Below, in pieces: positions 47,112-58,161 of a stretch of 64,000 nt of DNA (position 1 is its first letter; each line of letters starts with the position of its first letter). A program made the translations under genes and the position numbers. The stretch is from the NCBI GenBank assembly GCA_017657125.1, contig JAGFNX010000383.1, positions 49,197 to 113,196 on the forward strand, given 5' to 3'. The DNA comes from Scopulariopsis brevicaulis. Lineage: Eukaryota; Ascomycota; Sordariomycetes; Microascales; Microascaceae. The notes under the pieces are model-generated. The model made no database searches. It saw only the letters and a program-made list of their open reading frames with translations, and was not told where the DNA came from.

Positions 47112-50100
47112 ATGGCTGATCGCGGAGGTAGGGCTCGCGGCAGCCGTGGTGGTGGCCGTGGCGGCGGCGATGGTGCTCGTGGTGGCCGGGGCGGTCGCGG
47201 AGACAGTGGGCAGGGCCGTGGCCGTGGTGGCTACCAAGGTGAGGGTCGTGGAGGTGGGGATGGTGGGCAGAGCCGTGGCCGTGGTGGTTATCAAGGCGAG
47301 AGTCGCGGCCGTGAACGCGGTGGGTACCAGGGTGAGGGCCGCGGCGGTGGGTATGGAGGTCGCGGTCGCGGAGGACGAGGAGATCGCGGCGGGCGTGGCG
47401 CTTTCAGCGCCGGCGGCCGTGGAGGGGCACCCCCCGGGGAAAGACATGACCTACCCCCAACGTAAGTTGCTCATCGAGCTCGGACAATATGATTATAATG
47501 TGTTGTTGACACAGCAGGCAGGTTCCCCGAGCCTTCCCAGGCCATAACCAGACTCGAGGACGACTTCTTTTCTGTTGAGAGGAAGATGGCCAGGAAGGCC
47601 ATACAGGATGGCGCCCTCGCACTGCCCGAGAGGCCTTCATTTGGCACACAAGGAAAGCTGGTCAAGCTGTGGGCCAACTCGTTTACTGTCGATGTGAAAA
47701 GCAAGAACGACCTCTGGGCCTGCAATATTGAAGTGCAGAAAAGGCCCCGGCAACCAAGCCCCTCTGACACTAGGAAGACCGAGAAGGAACTGGAGTCACA
47801 GCCAGGTTCTGGGGGAGCCACGAGGGCTGTCAGGGGCCCAGAGCTTGCCGCGGTAATTGCCGAGGCAGTCCGACAGATCCAGCTTTCTAACCCCAAGATT
47901 GCTATCGCCTCGGAGTTCAAGGCCAAGTTGGTAGCCACCCAAAAGATTGTCCTGCCCAACGATTCGGTCGAGGTTACCCTGGACCGGGTCACCTACAACG
48001 TTTCACTCGTTGGAGGCCAGTCAATTGCCTTCGGACCGATGATGCGCTACCTCCAAGATATGAGGGATGAGGACATGCGTTGCCCCAAATTTGAAGAGGT
48101 GGTGGACGCTCTGAATGTTGTCCTGGGACACACGGCGCGAAACGACGCCACCGTCTCCGCCATAGGATCCAACCGCTTCTTCAACACTAGCGTGGTGGCG
48201 GATCCCCACGAGCGACATGACCTCTTCTACGGCATGCTCGGGATATGCCGGGGATACTTCCAGAGCCTGCGGCTCTCGACGGGGCGGCTACTTCTCAATA
48301 CCAACGCTACATATGGCGTGTTCCGCCTGGAAGGGGAGCTCTCGGAATACTTCACGAAGGCGGGAATTGATCGCCGCAGACCAGATCGTACATTCAAAGC
48401 CATGGCGATGCTGTTGAACAGGGCCCGTGTGGAGTGCCGGTTCAGAAACGACGCTCAGGAGGAGTGCACCCAGCGCAAGACGATCATGGGCATCGTCTAC
48501 GGTGATAAGGTCACCGGCGAGGATGTCAGGATCAAGTCTGACGGGCATATCCCTGGTCCTGGACAAGTGCAGTTCCACAACGGCACCGAGTTCATCAGCG
48601 TGATGGATCATTACCGAATCAGTAAGTGGCTCTAGGCGCGTTCCGACATGATAGTGGCTCTAACGTGCATTGGCAGGGTATGGGGTGAATCTCAATCCCA
48701 ACTGGCCGCTTCTGTACACCGGCACTGCTCGGAATCCCAAGTTTACCCCTGCCGAGTTTTGTAAGGTCTTATCCACCGCGCTCAAGACCAAGCTGAATGA
48801 CACCGACTCCGAGGCCATGATCACCTTCGCATGCCGCAGGCCTGGGGACAATTACCATTTCATCACTGCTCGAGCCCCGGCCCTTTTGTGCCACGATTCT
48901 CTCCTGCTCGTATGTATCTCCCGGTTTCCTATTTCCCTCAATGGACGCCCGCAAGCTTTCTTACACGCCGCTCCTAGGACCGTTTCGGCCTCAATGTCGA
49001 TGGGAAGTTGGTAACTGTTCATGGCCGCGAACTTCCGCCACCCACTATCAAGTACGGCAGCGACAACAAAGTGCAGCCTAAGTTCGGCGCCTGGAACATG
49101 GTCCAGAAGAAGTTTGCTACTACGCCTCACGATAATGTCCATTGGGGGTATATGGCCATGCTGCATCAAGATAGAGCCCCGGGCCATGAGATCGAGCGCG
49201 TGTCGGCTAGGTTCAGAGAACACGTCACCAATGGCTGTGGGATCCCCATGGGGAATCCTCTTCCCGGTAGATGTCATCCTGATTCCGGGGAAAGCCAAAT
49301 ACGTGAAGCTTTCAAGAGCCAGCTCGGGGTACCGCTACCCCGGATCGTCCTTGTTTTCCTCCCCGACAAGGATACCGATCGTTACGCCCGTGTCAAACGG
49401 GTAGCCGATGTTGAACTCGGCATCCACACGGTGTGCATGAACTGGCCGAAGGCTTCCAAGTGCCAGGCGCCGTACTTTGGGAACGTCGCCCTGAAGTGGA
49501 ACCTGAAGCTGGGCGGTATAAACCACCGGCTGTATGACAGAGTCGGCCTGATCCAGTCTGGGAAGACGATGCTGGTGGGTTATGACGTTACACACCCGAC
49601 CGGTGCCCCGGAGCCCAAGAAGAAGCCCGGCGGCAAGAAGGGATCGGATGAACCCGAGTCGGAAATGCCGAGCATAGTCGGGCTTGTTGCGAGCATCAAC
49701 AAAGATGTGAACCAGTGGCCAGCCGCCGCATGGGTCCACACGAGCCGCAAGGAGGTTTGCAAAGATGACCAACTGAGGGACGCGTTTGGCTCCAGGCTTG
49801 ATCTTTGGAAGCAACACAACCGCGCTCTACCGGAGAATATCATCATCTATCGCGATGGTGTCTCTGAAGGCCAGTTCCAGCAAGTGCTGGAGTTTGAGTT
49901 GCCGAAGATCCGCGCGGCGTGCGAGAAGCGATACCCGCCGAATAAGCGCCCTAGCCTGGCGATCATCGTCTCGGTGAAGCGCCACCACACCCGGTTTTAT
50001 CCGGCAGAGCAGGACAAGAGCAGCAGATCTGGCAACATCCGTCCCGGAACCGTGGTGGACCGCGGTGTCACTCAGTCCCGTTACTGGGACTTTTACTTGG

Positions 50101-50447
50101 CGGCGCATGACTGCCTCCAGGGTGAGTAGATGGCACGCTGCGTTGTCCGACCTCTAGCTAACTGTGAGGATCCAGGAACGGCTCGCCCGGCCCACTACAC
50201 CGTTCTCCTTGACGAGATTTTCCGAAACAGGCGGGGTGGACGGCCGACGGAGGACCTCGAGACCATCACCCACGACCTGTGCTACATGTTCGGTCGAGCC
50301 ACTCGTGCCGTCAGCATTTGCCCCCCCGCGTACTACGCCGACATTGTTTGTGAGCGTATCCGGGTCCACCGGGGGGCGTTGCCGGAGGGCGGACGTGGAC
50401 AGTGGGAAGTTCACCAGAATCTTCGAAACTCCATGTATTACGTCTAA
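47112..50447 (+). CDS. AGO: Argonaute (PAZ-PIWI) with RGG-rich N-terminus
   Basis: Five exons: 47112-47461, 47522-48621, 48677-48909, 48978-50121 and 50176-50447; 1032 residues. Residues 1-110 are a Gly/Arg repeat region (RGRGGYQGE units). The N and linker-1 domains follow, then PAZ (about 400-540; RYGVNLNPNWPLLYTG joins at intron 2). The Mid/PIWI part includes IVLVFLPDKD and GNVALKWNLKLGG. The slicer residues appear intact: Asp764 in GYDVTHP, candidate Glu820 in TSRKE, Asp854 in IIIYRDGVSEGQ, and His949 in ARPAHYTVLLDE. A Lys-rich insert (PKKKPGGKKG) directly follows the first Asp. It should bind small RNAs for quelling or related silencing, as QDE-2 does in Neurospora; which paralogue this is cannot be told from here. 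The protein ends MYYV. Confidence 0.95.
47130..47440 (+). repeat. RGG-coding imperfect minisatellite
   Basis: Repeated GGYQGE(G/S)RG units (three clear copies) among Arg-Gly-Gly triplets in exon 1 of the Argonaute gene. The DNA is correspondingly repetitive (gccgtggccgtggtggcta-type units). Confidence 0.8.
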
Positions 50448-52716
50448 GGCGTACCAGGCCCAACGCAAGGATCTTGTTTTGACGGGCTGTGCTAAACGGC
50501 ATGTTTATCGGGACCCTCCCAGGGCTTCTATTGTGATTTTCCAAGCGTCATTTTGTGTTGAGATACGGACATGTTTCGGCGGCCGGTGTAAGGAATAGGG
50601 CCGTTATGGTGCATTTCTTTCGAGTTTGACAATTTGTTCTTACCTTTGACGACTGATTTATTTTGGCTGCATCTAACCTGACATCGTTACGGGCGGAGAG
50701 TGGTTTCCGTTCGATGGTCACAGAGTTTAGGATCAAAACGGAAAAAGGGGCGGGGAGGGGAGGATGATGACGGAATGGGTATCGAGGAGGAAATAACGGC
50801 TACCTGTAGCAAACGACAGTACTGAATACGTGGAAGCAGGGACGAGGCTTGTTTATTTGAGGTTAATACAGAGCGTCATACAAAATGCTCAAGCGAGTGG
50901 TGATACTGCATAGGGTTCCTAGACAAGTAAGTATTGAGGTTACGGAGAAGTGGTCGGTGGTGAAGGCCTGGGATTTGACGCGTAAGTTCTGTAGGGGAAT
51001 CCTGTCCGTGGCAGCAGCCCAGGGTGCTTTCAGCTGGTTGCTCCACGTCGCAACTATCTTTGTATAGCTTCGACACGTCGCGGGTATCGAAGCGGTATGG
51101 GACAAAAGTCGTGATGACGGCCCTGCGTGACGAGCGTATACATGCTTACGAGCTTGGGCGCGGGGTTTACCTCGTCGTACTCGGGACGCGGCGGAGTTGC
51201 GCTAGGGTTAGGGTGCCGGTGGTCGTGTCGGTGGTCGGGGGTCAATAACGCCGTGTGGGTCGTTATCGTGGGGGCGAGGAGGGGGACGGGACGTAGGTGT
51301 GAGGTGTGTGTTCAGGTTCAGCCTTGGATGGGTGTTGCGTGGGTTCTGATCATTATTCGTAAGCTAGACTTGGCGGAAGGTAGCGGGTTATGGTGTTATT
51401 GGGTTGGGCGGGGAGCTTCGGGTGTAAGGAGAAGCAAGAGTGGAAATGTAAGTGTACATGTAAGTGAAAGTGTCAGAGTGGATGGATGCGGTATGATGTG
51501 TAAGACGCGTTCGCATACGTGAACACGAGGGCCGCCGTCCCGACGGTGAGGAAAGATAGGGCTGACGTCGATGGAAGTATCGGGGCTCCCGTGAATGCCC
51601 CCCCGGGCAGCCTTCTCCGTCCAAGATGCGAGTGTAGATGTCCAACGGAGTTTAGAGTCGGGGGGTACGTCCCTTCCCGGGTCTTCCAGGACCCAGCCGC
51701 TCCGTCCAGCCATTTGTGAGGGAAGAGGTGGATCCTTCCAGCGCGGCGCTTTTCCGTGTTGGGGAGTGTGGGGGAGCAGAGAAATAAGCTTAATTCCACC
51801 CCCGTCACCCCATTCGACCCGCGGGGAAACTCGGCTCCGATCCGACACAAAGAATAACACTTTCGACCAAGCCTTACCCATACCGGCATGGGTACAGTGA
51901 CACACACAAGTAGTGACGGCTTGGGCTGGCCGGTATGACTCAATGCCGTCAGGCCCTGCTCTCCGCAGCCAGCTGAGAGGCTCTTCCGGTATTTCGCGAG
52001 GGGCGTCCGTGCTGGGGTTTGACTGGTTAGGAGGGAGAGAAGCAGCTCACATGGCACCCGGAAAATTTCAACGCGCTCCCGCGTCACGACGGAGTTCACT
52101 CGCACTAGCACTAAACAGGACGTGACGACTTGAAACGAGGGGATACGATGGCATTACGGCCCTGGGCTTTAGGCAGCTGCTTCGAGTTTGGCACGAGGCT
52201 TGTATGGGGGGCTGATCAAGAGAAGGGTTTTCTCGGGTAGTTCTTCGTCCGGCGGACGGAGGACGGAGGCACTTTCGCCGATGGGCAGCCTCGTTTGCTG
52301 TCCACGCGCTCTCTGCCCGGCGGCGTTTCGAGGGACGAGCGGAGTTCCGTGCTCCGTCCCGCCGTGGATACCGGAGGGATTATTAATGCTACGAGATGAC
52401 AACTCCCTTCCGTGGGCTTGGGTTCTTGGTTCCCTGTTTCTTGTCTCGCCGTTAAGTGTGGACGTTATCGTTTGGATATGTACGTCTGTTTGGTGAAATC
52501 TGTTGGCTTCGTATTTCTCGGGACAGGATGGGACATGGACGGATATAAGCACCCGAGTCCCCGAAGGTTTCCCGTCTCGTTCCGCTGATACCGACGCGTG
52601 CTTCCCTCTCAATCCTAGCTCATCACACATCGCTCCTTCCTTTCGTCCCTCTTCCCTCCATCATAACCTCCCCACTCCGAAGAAAAATAAGAGACATCCA
52701 AGTCCTAAACACAACC
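50448..52716. other. 2.3-kb intergenic region
   Basis: No gene supported. Contains two adjacent TTAGGG-like units near 51203-51214 and one TGACTCA near 51929. The last 200 bases are C-rich, a likely MFS leader. Confidence 0.5.
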
Positions 52717-54854
52717 ATGCGCTTCTTCAGAAAACACACGCCTGAGGGGCCCGCCTCCGACTCCAACTCCACGACGACAAAGATTGACTCCGCGGCTCCG
52801 ACCGAGAAGCCCTCCCTCGAGAAGGAGCCGGCGGAAGATGGTATCCCCGCGGCTGGAGGTGCGGACGCATCTGACGAGACGGTCAATCACCTCAAGGGCG
52901 CGAAGCTCGCGGCACTGATCGTAGCGCTGTGTCTTTGTGTGTTTTTGGTGGCGCTGGATCAGACTATTATTGCGCCTGCTCTGGGGGCTATCACAGCGGA
53001 GTTCCAGAGCGTCAAGGATATTGTGAGTCTTGCCCTCTCCCTGACTTGTTTCGTTGCTGACGGTTTGAAGGGTTGGTGTGAGTAGTACGACTGGTTGGAA
53101 CCGCGACCGGCGCTGACGGATGGATAGATGGCTCAGCGTACTTCCTCACCACTACGGCGCTCCAGCCCATGTTTGGCAACATCTACAAGCGCTTCGACAT
53201 CAAGACGGCCTTCCTCGGCGCCGTCTTCATCTTTGAGGTCGGGAGTCTGATCTGCGCTGTTGCGCGGAATTCGACTACTTTCATTGTTGGACGTGCTATT
53301 GCTGGTGTAAGTGCGATACCTCTGGGGATGTCCGAGAGGGGGAACAAGGGGCGTTGACATGTATAGATTGGGACTGCGGGCATGTTCTCGGGCGGCATAA
53401 TCATCCTTGCAAACTCGAGTAGGTTCTCCCGGGCGCTGGGCCGGCGTAGCTAACGGGATAGTGCCCCTGAGACAACGGCCCCTGGCTTTTGGCATCATCT
53501 CTAGCATGTGGGGAATCGCCGTAGGTCCCTCCCCTCCGCCCATTCCAACCGTATCTAACACCTCCCAGAGCGTCGCAGGCCCCCTCCTCGGCGGCGCCTT
53601 CACCGACAAAGTCACCTGGCGCTGGTGCTTCTACATCAACCTTCCCGTCGGCGCCATCGCCATGGCCACCATCTTCTTCATCCTGCACCTAAAAGCCCAG
53701 AACACCGCCGCGCGCGCGCGCCCGTTCCTCTCCCGCGTCCTCGAGCTCGACCTCCCCGGAACCGCCGTCTTCCTCCCGGCCATCATCTGCCTCCTGCTCG
53801 CGCTGCAGTGGGGAGGCACCGAGTACGCGTGGGGCAGCGCCACCGTCATCGGACTGTTCTGTGGCTTTGCGGGGCTGATTGCCGTGTTTGTGGGGGTGCA
53901 GCTTTGGCAGGGGGACAACGCGACGCTGCCGCCGCGGTTCTTTAAGAATCGGGATTTGGTGCTGGCCATGGTGTTTAGCTTTGTGTTTGGGGCGGCGTTC
54001 TTCCCACTGGTGTATTACCTCTGTGGGTTTCTTCCTACTTTTCCTACATTCCCACCCTCCACCAGTTTTTTCTCCGTTGAGATTGTGCTATAATCATCGG
54101 CTGACTTGCCCAGCCCTCTACTTCCAGGTGGTCAAGGGCGACTCGGCTGTCGAGGCCGGGATCAAGTTAATCCCGCTCCTCCTCGCCGTCGTCGTCTGCT
54201 CCATGATCACGGGCGGACTCATCACGTACATCGGCTACTACAACTTCGTCATCCTCCCATGTATGGTCCTCGCTAGCGTAGGCGCGGGCATGCTCACGAC
54301 ACTCGACGTCGACAGCCCGATGCGGGAATGGTTCGGGTACCAGGTCCTCACAGGTACGTCCAGCCTCAACCCCTTTCCAGCCCCCCCGATGAGACCCAGA
54401 CTAACACCCACTAGGCCTCGGCGCCGGCGCGGGCTTCCAGATCGGCATCCTCGTCGTGCAGACTATCCTCACAATGGACGACATACCCGTCGCAACAGCC
54501 TGCATCCAGTTCTTCCAGGCCCTAGGCAGCGCAGTCTTCATCGCCGTGGCGCAGACCCTCTTCCAGAACGGCATCATCAAAGGCGTGTCCTCGGACCCAA
54601 CCCTCGCGTCCCACGGCATCGACCCCCTCCTCTTTATCAACAGCGGCGCGAGTGAGGTGCGCGGGATTCTCGAGGGGATGGGGGCCGCGGACGCGATTCC
54701 CGCGGTGCTGGGGGCGTATATGGGTGGGATCAGGGACACGTTTTACGTGGCGGTCGCGGCGGCTGGGGCGTCGTTTGTTGCGGCGGCGGGGTTGAAGTGG
54801 CGGAGCGTGAAGAAGCCCGTGGGCGCGGCGTCCTCGGCGTCCTCGGCGGTTTGA
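52717..54854 (+). CDS. MFS drug-efflux transporter, DHA2 (14-TMS) family
   Basis: Eight exons: 52717-53022, 53071-53077, 53128-53306, 53367-53418, 53462-53520, 53569-54022, 54114-54353 and 54415-54854; 578 residues. Exon 2 is 7 nt; including it restores the family motif GWYGSAYFLTT. A Ser/Asp/Glu-rich cytosolic N-terminus precedes LVALDQTIIAPAL, the DHA2 first-helix motif. VAGPLLGGAFTD and WRWCFYINLPVGA are the conserved segment around helices 5-6. Fourteen hydrophobic segments can be counted. Relatives export toxins and drugs by proton antiport at the plasma membrane. No biosynthetic cluster surrounds it, so a specific toxin substrate is not suggested. Confidence 0.92.
53071..53077 (+). other. 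7-nt internal microexon
   Basis: GGTTGGT, bounded by AAG on the left and GTGAGT on the right. It supplies Gly-Trp and the first base of Tyr in the DHA2 transporter, linking exon 1 (phase 0) to exon 3 (phase 1). Confidence 0.8.
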
Positions 54855-54985
54855 GGGGTGCGCTGGTGGCAGGTGTTTGGCGTTGGTGGGCTGTACCATG
54901 ATTATACCCCCTACTCTTGCGGAGATGTAGTAGTAATGTCGGATAGATGTATAGAATAGACACTCCCCTTTCGGACGACAAGCCC

Positions 54986-55972
54986 TCACTCAAACTCAAG
55001 CGTGTCGTCCGGCATGTGCTCCTCCTCCCCGTCGCCATGCCCACCATCCATATCAATCCCCCTAATCCACCTCCTCACCCTCCGCGTCTTCCCCAGCTGC
55101 GGATGCACCTCCCCCCTCCCCACCATGTCCCCCCAAGAGTAATGCCCCGTCCCCTCGTCCCCCCTCTCCCTGAACAGCAAGAAAGCCCGGGTCCCCATCC
55201 CGCCCCGGACGCTCTGCCCGTAGACCCTCCCCCTGAAGACCCCCACCGCGACGCCCTGAACCAGCACCACGTCCCCAATCTGCAGTCCCGATACGGAGGT
55301 GGAGAGCGGGGAGGTGGTGCCGGGGGGGCTGAGCCAGAAGGTCAGCTGGAAGGCGGAGCGCGTGTCGTCGCCCACCAGCGCCTCGACCACCTCTCTCTCG
55401 CCGAAGCGCGTCTGGGCCGTCTTTTCTGAGAGGGAGATGATGCCCACGAGGAGGGTGGCGGGTCTTGAGTCGGGGGTTCCGGGGCGGAGCTCCGAGAGGT
55501 CGGTGGGGGGCGCGGCGATGCCTGGTTCCAGCGAGGGCGCGAAGGAGTATTCCGAGAAGGAGTACTCCGAGAAGGTTGTGTCGTTGAGCTGGGAGGGGGG
55601 GAAGGAGTCGTGGGCTGTCAGGGAGGCGTCATAGAATTGGGAGAGTGTTTCTTCGTCTAGGTCCTCGTCGAGTTCCTCATCGAAGGGGCGGGATGGGGAG
55701 GATAAGAATTGAGGGTTGAGGAATGAGGGGAGTGCGTCGGATGAGGGCGTCTTCTGCGTGAAGCCCGTTCTTAGAGGTACTTTTACTAGCGGTACGGAGC
55801 GCCACGCTGGGACTGAACATGGGGATGCGGGGGGGGATGGAGCCGGAGAGGTGGATGACGGATCCGGGTCAAGGAGGGATGAGATGGGGCGGGTGAAGGT
55901 GTTATGGAGGGGGATGGACCAGTTTAGGGATGAGGCGGAGGGCGCGCCGGCGAGGATTAGTAGCTTTGGCAT
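54986..55972 (-). CDS. OB-fold-like protein, function unknown
   Basis: A single-exon gene of 328 residues, 131 bp from the convergent MFS gene. The N-terminus (KLLILAGAP, then LNWSIPLHNTF) looks conserved in type; the middle is acidic and Ser-rich with a duplicated SEYSF. Residues about 168-265 read like an OB fold: PATLLVGIISLSE, REVVEALVGDDTRSAFQLTF, LQIGDVVLVQGVAVGVFRGR and VYGQSVRGG, the pattern of RPA-like single-strand DNA binders. The C-terminus has KTRRVRRWI and an acidic end. I recall similar uncharacterised OB-fold proteins in other Pezizomycotina. A role in DNA repair or telomere work is possible but not shown. Confidence 0.78.
   Translation of the reverse strand: MPKLLILAGAPSASSLNWSIPLHNTFTRPISSLLDPDPSSTSPAPSPPASPCSVPAWRSVPLVKVPLRTGFTQKTPSSDALPSFLNPQFLSSPSRPFDEELDEDLDEETLSQFYDASLTAHDSFPPSQLNDTTFSEYSFSEYSFAPSLEPGIAAPPTDLSELRPGTPDSRPATLLVGIISLSEKTAQTRFGEREVVEALVGDDTRSAFQLTFWLSPPGTTSPLSTSVSGLQIGDVVLVQGVAVGVFRGRVYGQSVRGGMGTRAFLLFRERGDEGTGHYSWGDMVGRGEVHPQLGKTRRVRRWIRGIDMDGGHGDGEEEHMPDDTLEFE
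55544..55575 (-). repeat. 15-bp tandem duplication in OB-fold gene
   Basis: Two adjacent 15-base units differing at one base encode SEYSF twice (residues 135-144). Confidence 0.8.
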
Positions 55973-58161
55973 TGTGGTGTAAGTGGCGGGTTGATGTGAG
56001 GGTGTGGGTTGGGTGTTTGATGGGGCTAGGTGAGGTTGGAATAAGGACGGTCGGTGCATGAGCGATGTGGGTACCTGCCCTGAATGTTTGCCCCACTAAA
56101 TGGTTTGCTCACTTATACCGGGGAAGTACCCGCGGGCAAGACATGTCCGTGAAGGGCCTATTTCGGCCTCACTTATTTCCAGTAAATATTCAAAATACTT
56201 ATAGAAATCCGAGTAAAAAGGATTGCAATCGACGAGGCGTGCAAAGGGTCTGGGCAATGGCCACTCTACGCAGTCTTGACAACTCCCGTAGCTTCGCTCG
56301 GACGTCTTAGGAAGACCCATGTTGGTGCAATATACAGCGGATGCTTTCCATGTAAGCCCCCGATTTCGCTTCTTCATATGACGGCTATTAGCTAGAAAAG
56401 TGTATAGAGACACGCTTGGCATCTACTTGTAATTTGCTCCAACAGTAAAGGCAGTGCATCCGAAATGAGTGAGCTCGAGAAGTAGTCTCTCGGCTTAGAA
56501 TACCCCGATCCGAACTTGACCTCACAGTCAGTGGACTTTTCTGGATTACGGATCCTCGGCACCGGGCGTCGCTTAGCTCGTGGGGTGATGCGCTCATGCG
56601 CCGAGAGTCTCGACCCAATACTCCGAGCCCCGGTCAAGACGTGAAGAAACCAGATGAGTGCCTCGTGGGAAGCCTGGCCGCTAGGCACCAAGGACGAAGT
56701 TATCCGCGGCCGGGAGGCACCGGGACTAAGAACGAGTCGCGCTGCGGGATATAACAGAAAAAATAGTTTTCCGCTCGTCGCCGGGCTGTGCTTCCCGCGC
56801 TTTCGACCCGAATGGTATCCACCGGAGATGTTGGCCCGAGGATTACGCCTAATCATATCTCGCAATCCCGCTGTGAGATTGAGAGCATGTCGGGAAAACG
56901 TGCCGTTTTGACCGTCCAACCTGAGGCGATGTGAGGCCATCACGAGGGAAGAGGCAGTTATGGGTGCCCCACGGGCAGCAGCACGCGACAGCGTGACCAC
57001 TCTTTGCTGTGGGGAAGAGGGGCTTAGCCGAAATGGACACTTCCCGCGTTGTCAGCTCGGTCCGCATGTGCGGCGCGGGAGGACCCCCGTGGAACGACGG
57101 GATGACCGGCCGGATATGCAGCTCATCGCAGGACACGGGGGAAATTGGCGGGCAGAGCAAAGTGGAATAAAGCTAACGCAGGTAGACTCCCCTGAGCGCC
57201 CCGAGGCGGACGCAGGACCCCGCGCGTCTGCAGGACCTGTGTAAGAGGCTAAGCCCTCTGAGCGAGGGCATGTGCGAAAGCGTAGCAGTGAGGTCGCCGC
57301 GATAGGGCTAGCGGGGGGAAGCCCGGCGGCATTCGTGCCGGCGTGGCATCCACAGGCGGGGCGCAGACGGAACTTTAACTCGGCGGGTCCACGCTGCTGC
57401 GCCAGTGCCCCGCAGTGCTAGCCGCTCGCCTCGACGCGCTGGCAGACCGCAAGTTGGCCCTCATAGGCCCGTCCCTGGAGTCCACGTCGAGCAAGGTGCA
57501 CTGCACCTTTGACACAACCAATCCTGGACCGACCCAAGAGAAGCGAGGCCCAATTCGTACCCGCCGTTGAAACGTTTCTGGCCTTTTGGGCCCAGTTGCC
57601 CGGTCGCGAGGGGCGCAGCCCCTCTAGAAGCGAAAGGGGGCGGCCCGACTTGGAAAGTGGAAACGCGACCCCGTCCGATGGATTCTGGAACATTGAGCAC
57701 AAGGCTTCGTCCCTGGGGTCATCCTTGCATTTATCCGCGCCCTCGCCTGGCATCTTTTAGACTTGGCGTCCTGGGAGCACATGGATGCCCAGACCGTCCC
57801 GGACGAAAACAGCCGCCTGCCTGGTGAGGGAGCCTGTTGCGGACTCCTCGGCCCACGACGACGGCCTGCCCAGCGGGCCGATATAAGCGCGCCGCCCGCA
57901 CCTCGTTTCGAGCGTGGAACGGAGGATCCGCCGGCAGACCCGCATCTGGGGAGACAAAGGGGAGCGCGAAGCGAGTTTCATTGTGGTACAGGCCGCTTCG
58001 CTGATCGGGGCGCGGCGGATACTCTCGAGGGCGCATTCCGACCGCAACCGGATCGTCCGTCAAAGACACGCATTTCACGACGCCCACCTCGGTCACTATT
58101 TCATCCCTCTTCAAGGGCGCTTCACTCCCACACTCTTACTTTCACGATTCCTTCTCCACTC
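55973..58161. other. 2.2-kb divergent intergenic region
   Basis: Between the OB-fold gene and the adenosine deaminase-like gene. No gene supported. A GAGGGGC/GCCCCTC hairpin lies near 57606-57624. The deaminase frame stays open upstream to about 57763, including an ATG at 57781, but its composition (Arg/Pro-rich) looks like leader. Confidence 0.5.

Noticed and set aside
51203..51214. Two TTAGGG-like units
   Set aside because: Only two units within unique sequence; too few for a telomere or interstitial telomeric tract.
51473..52111. 212-codon minus-strand frame upstream of the DHA2 transporter
   Set aside because: No recognisable motif, overlaps frames on the other strand, and its composition does not resemble the genes nearby.
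57606..57624. GC hairpin resembling a terminator
   Set aside because: Such stem-loops have no terminator role in nuclear protein genes, and it lies far from any 3' end.
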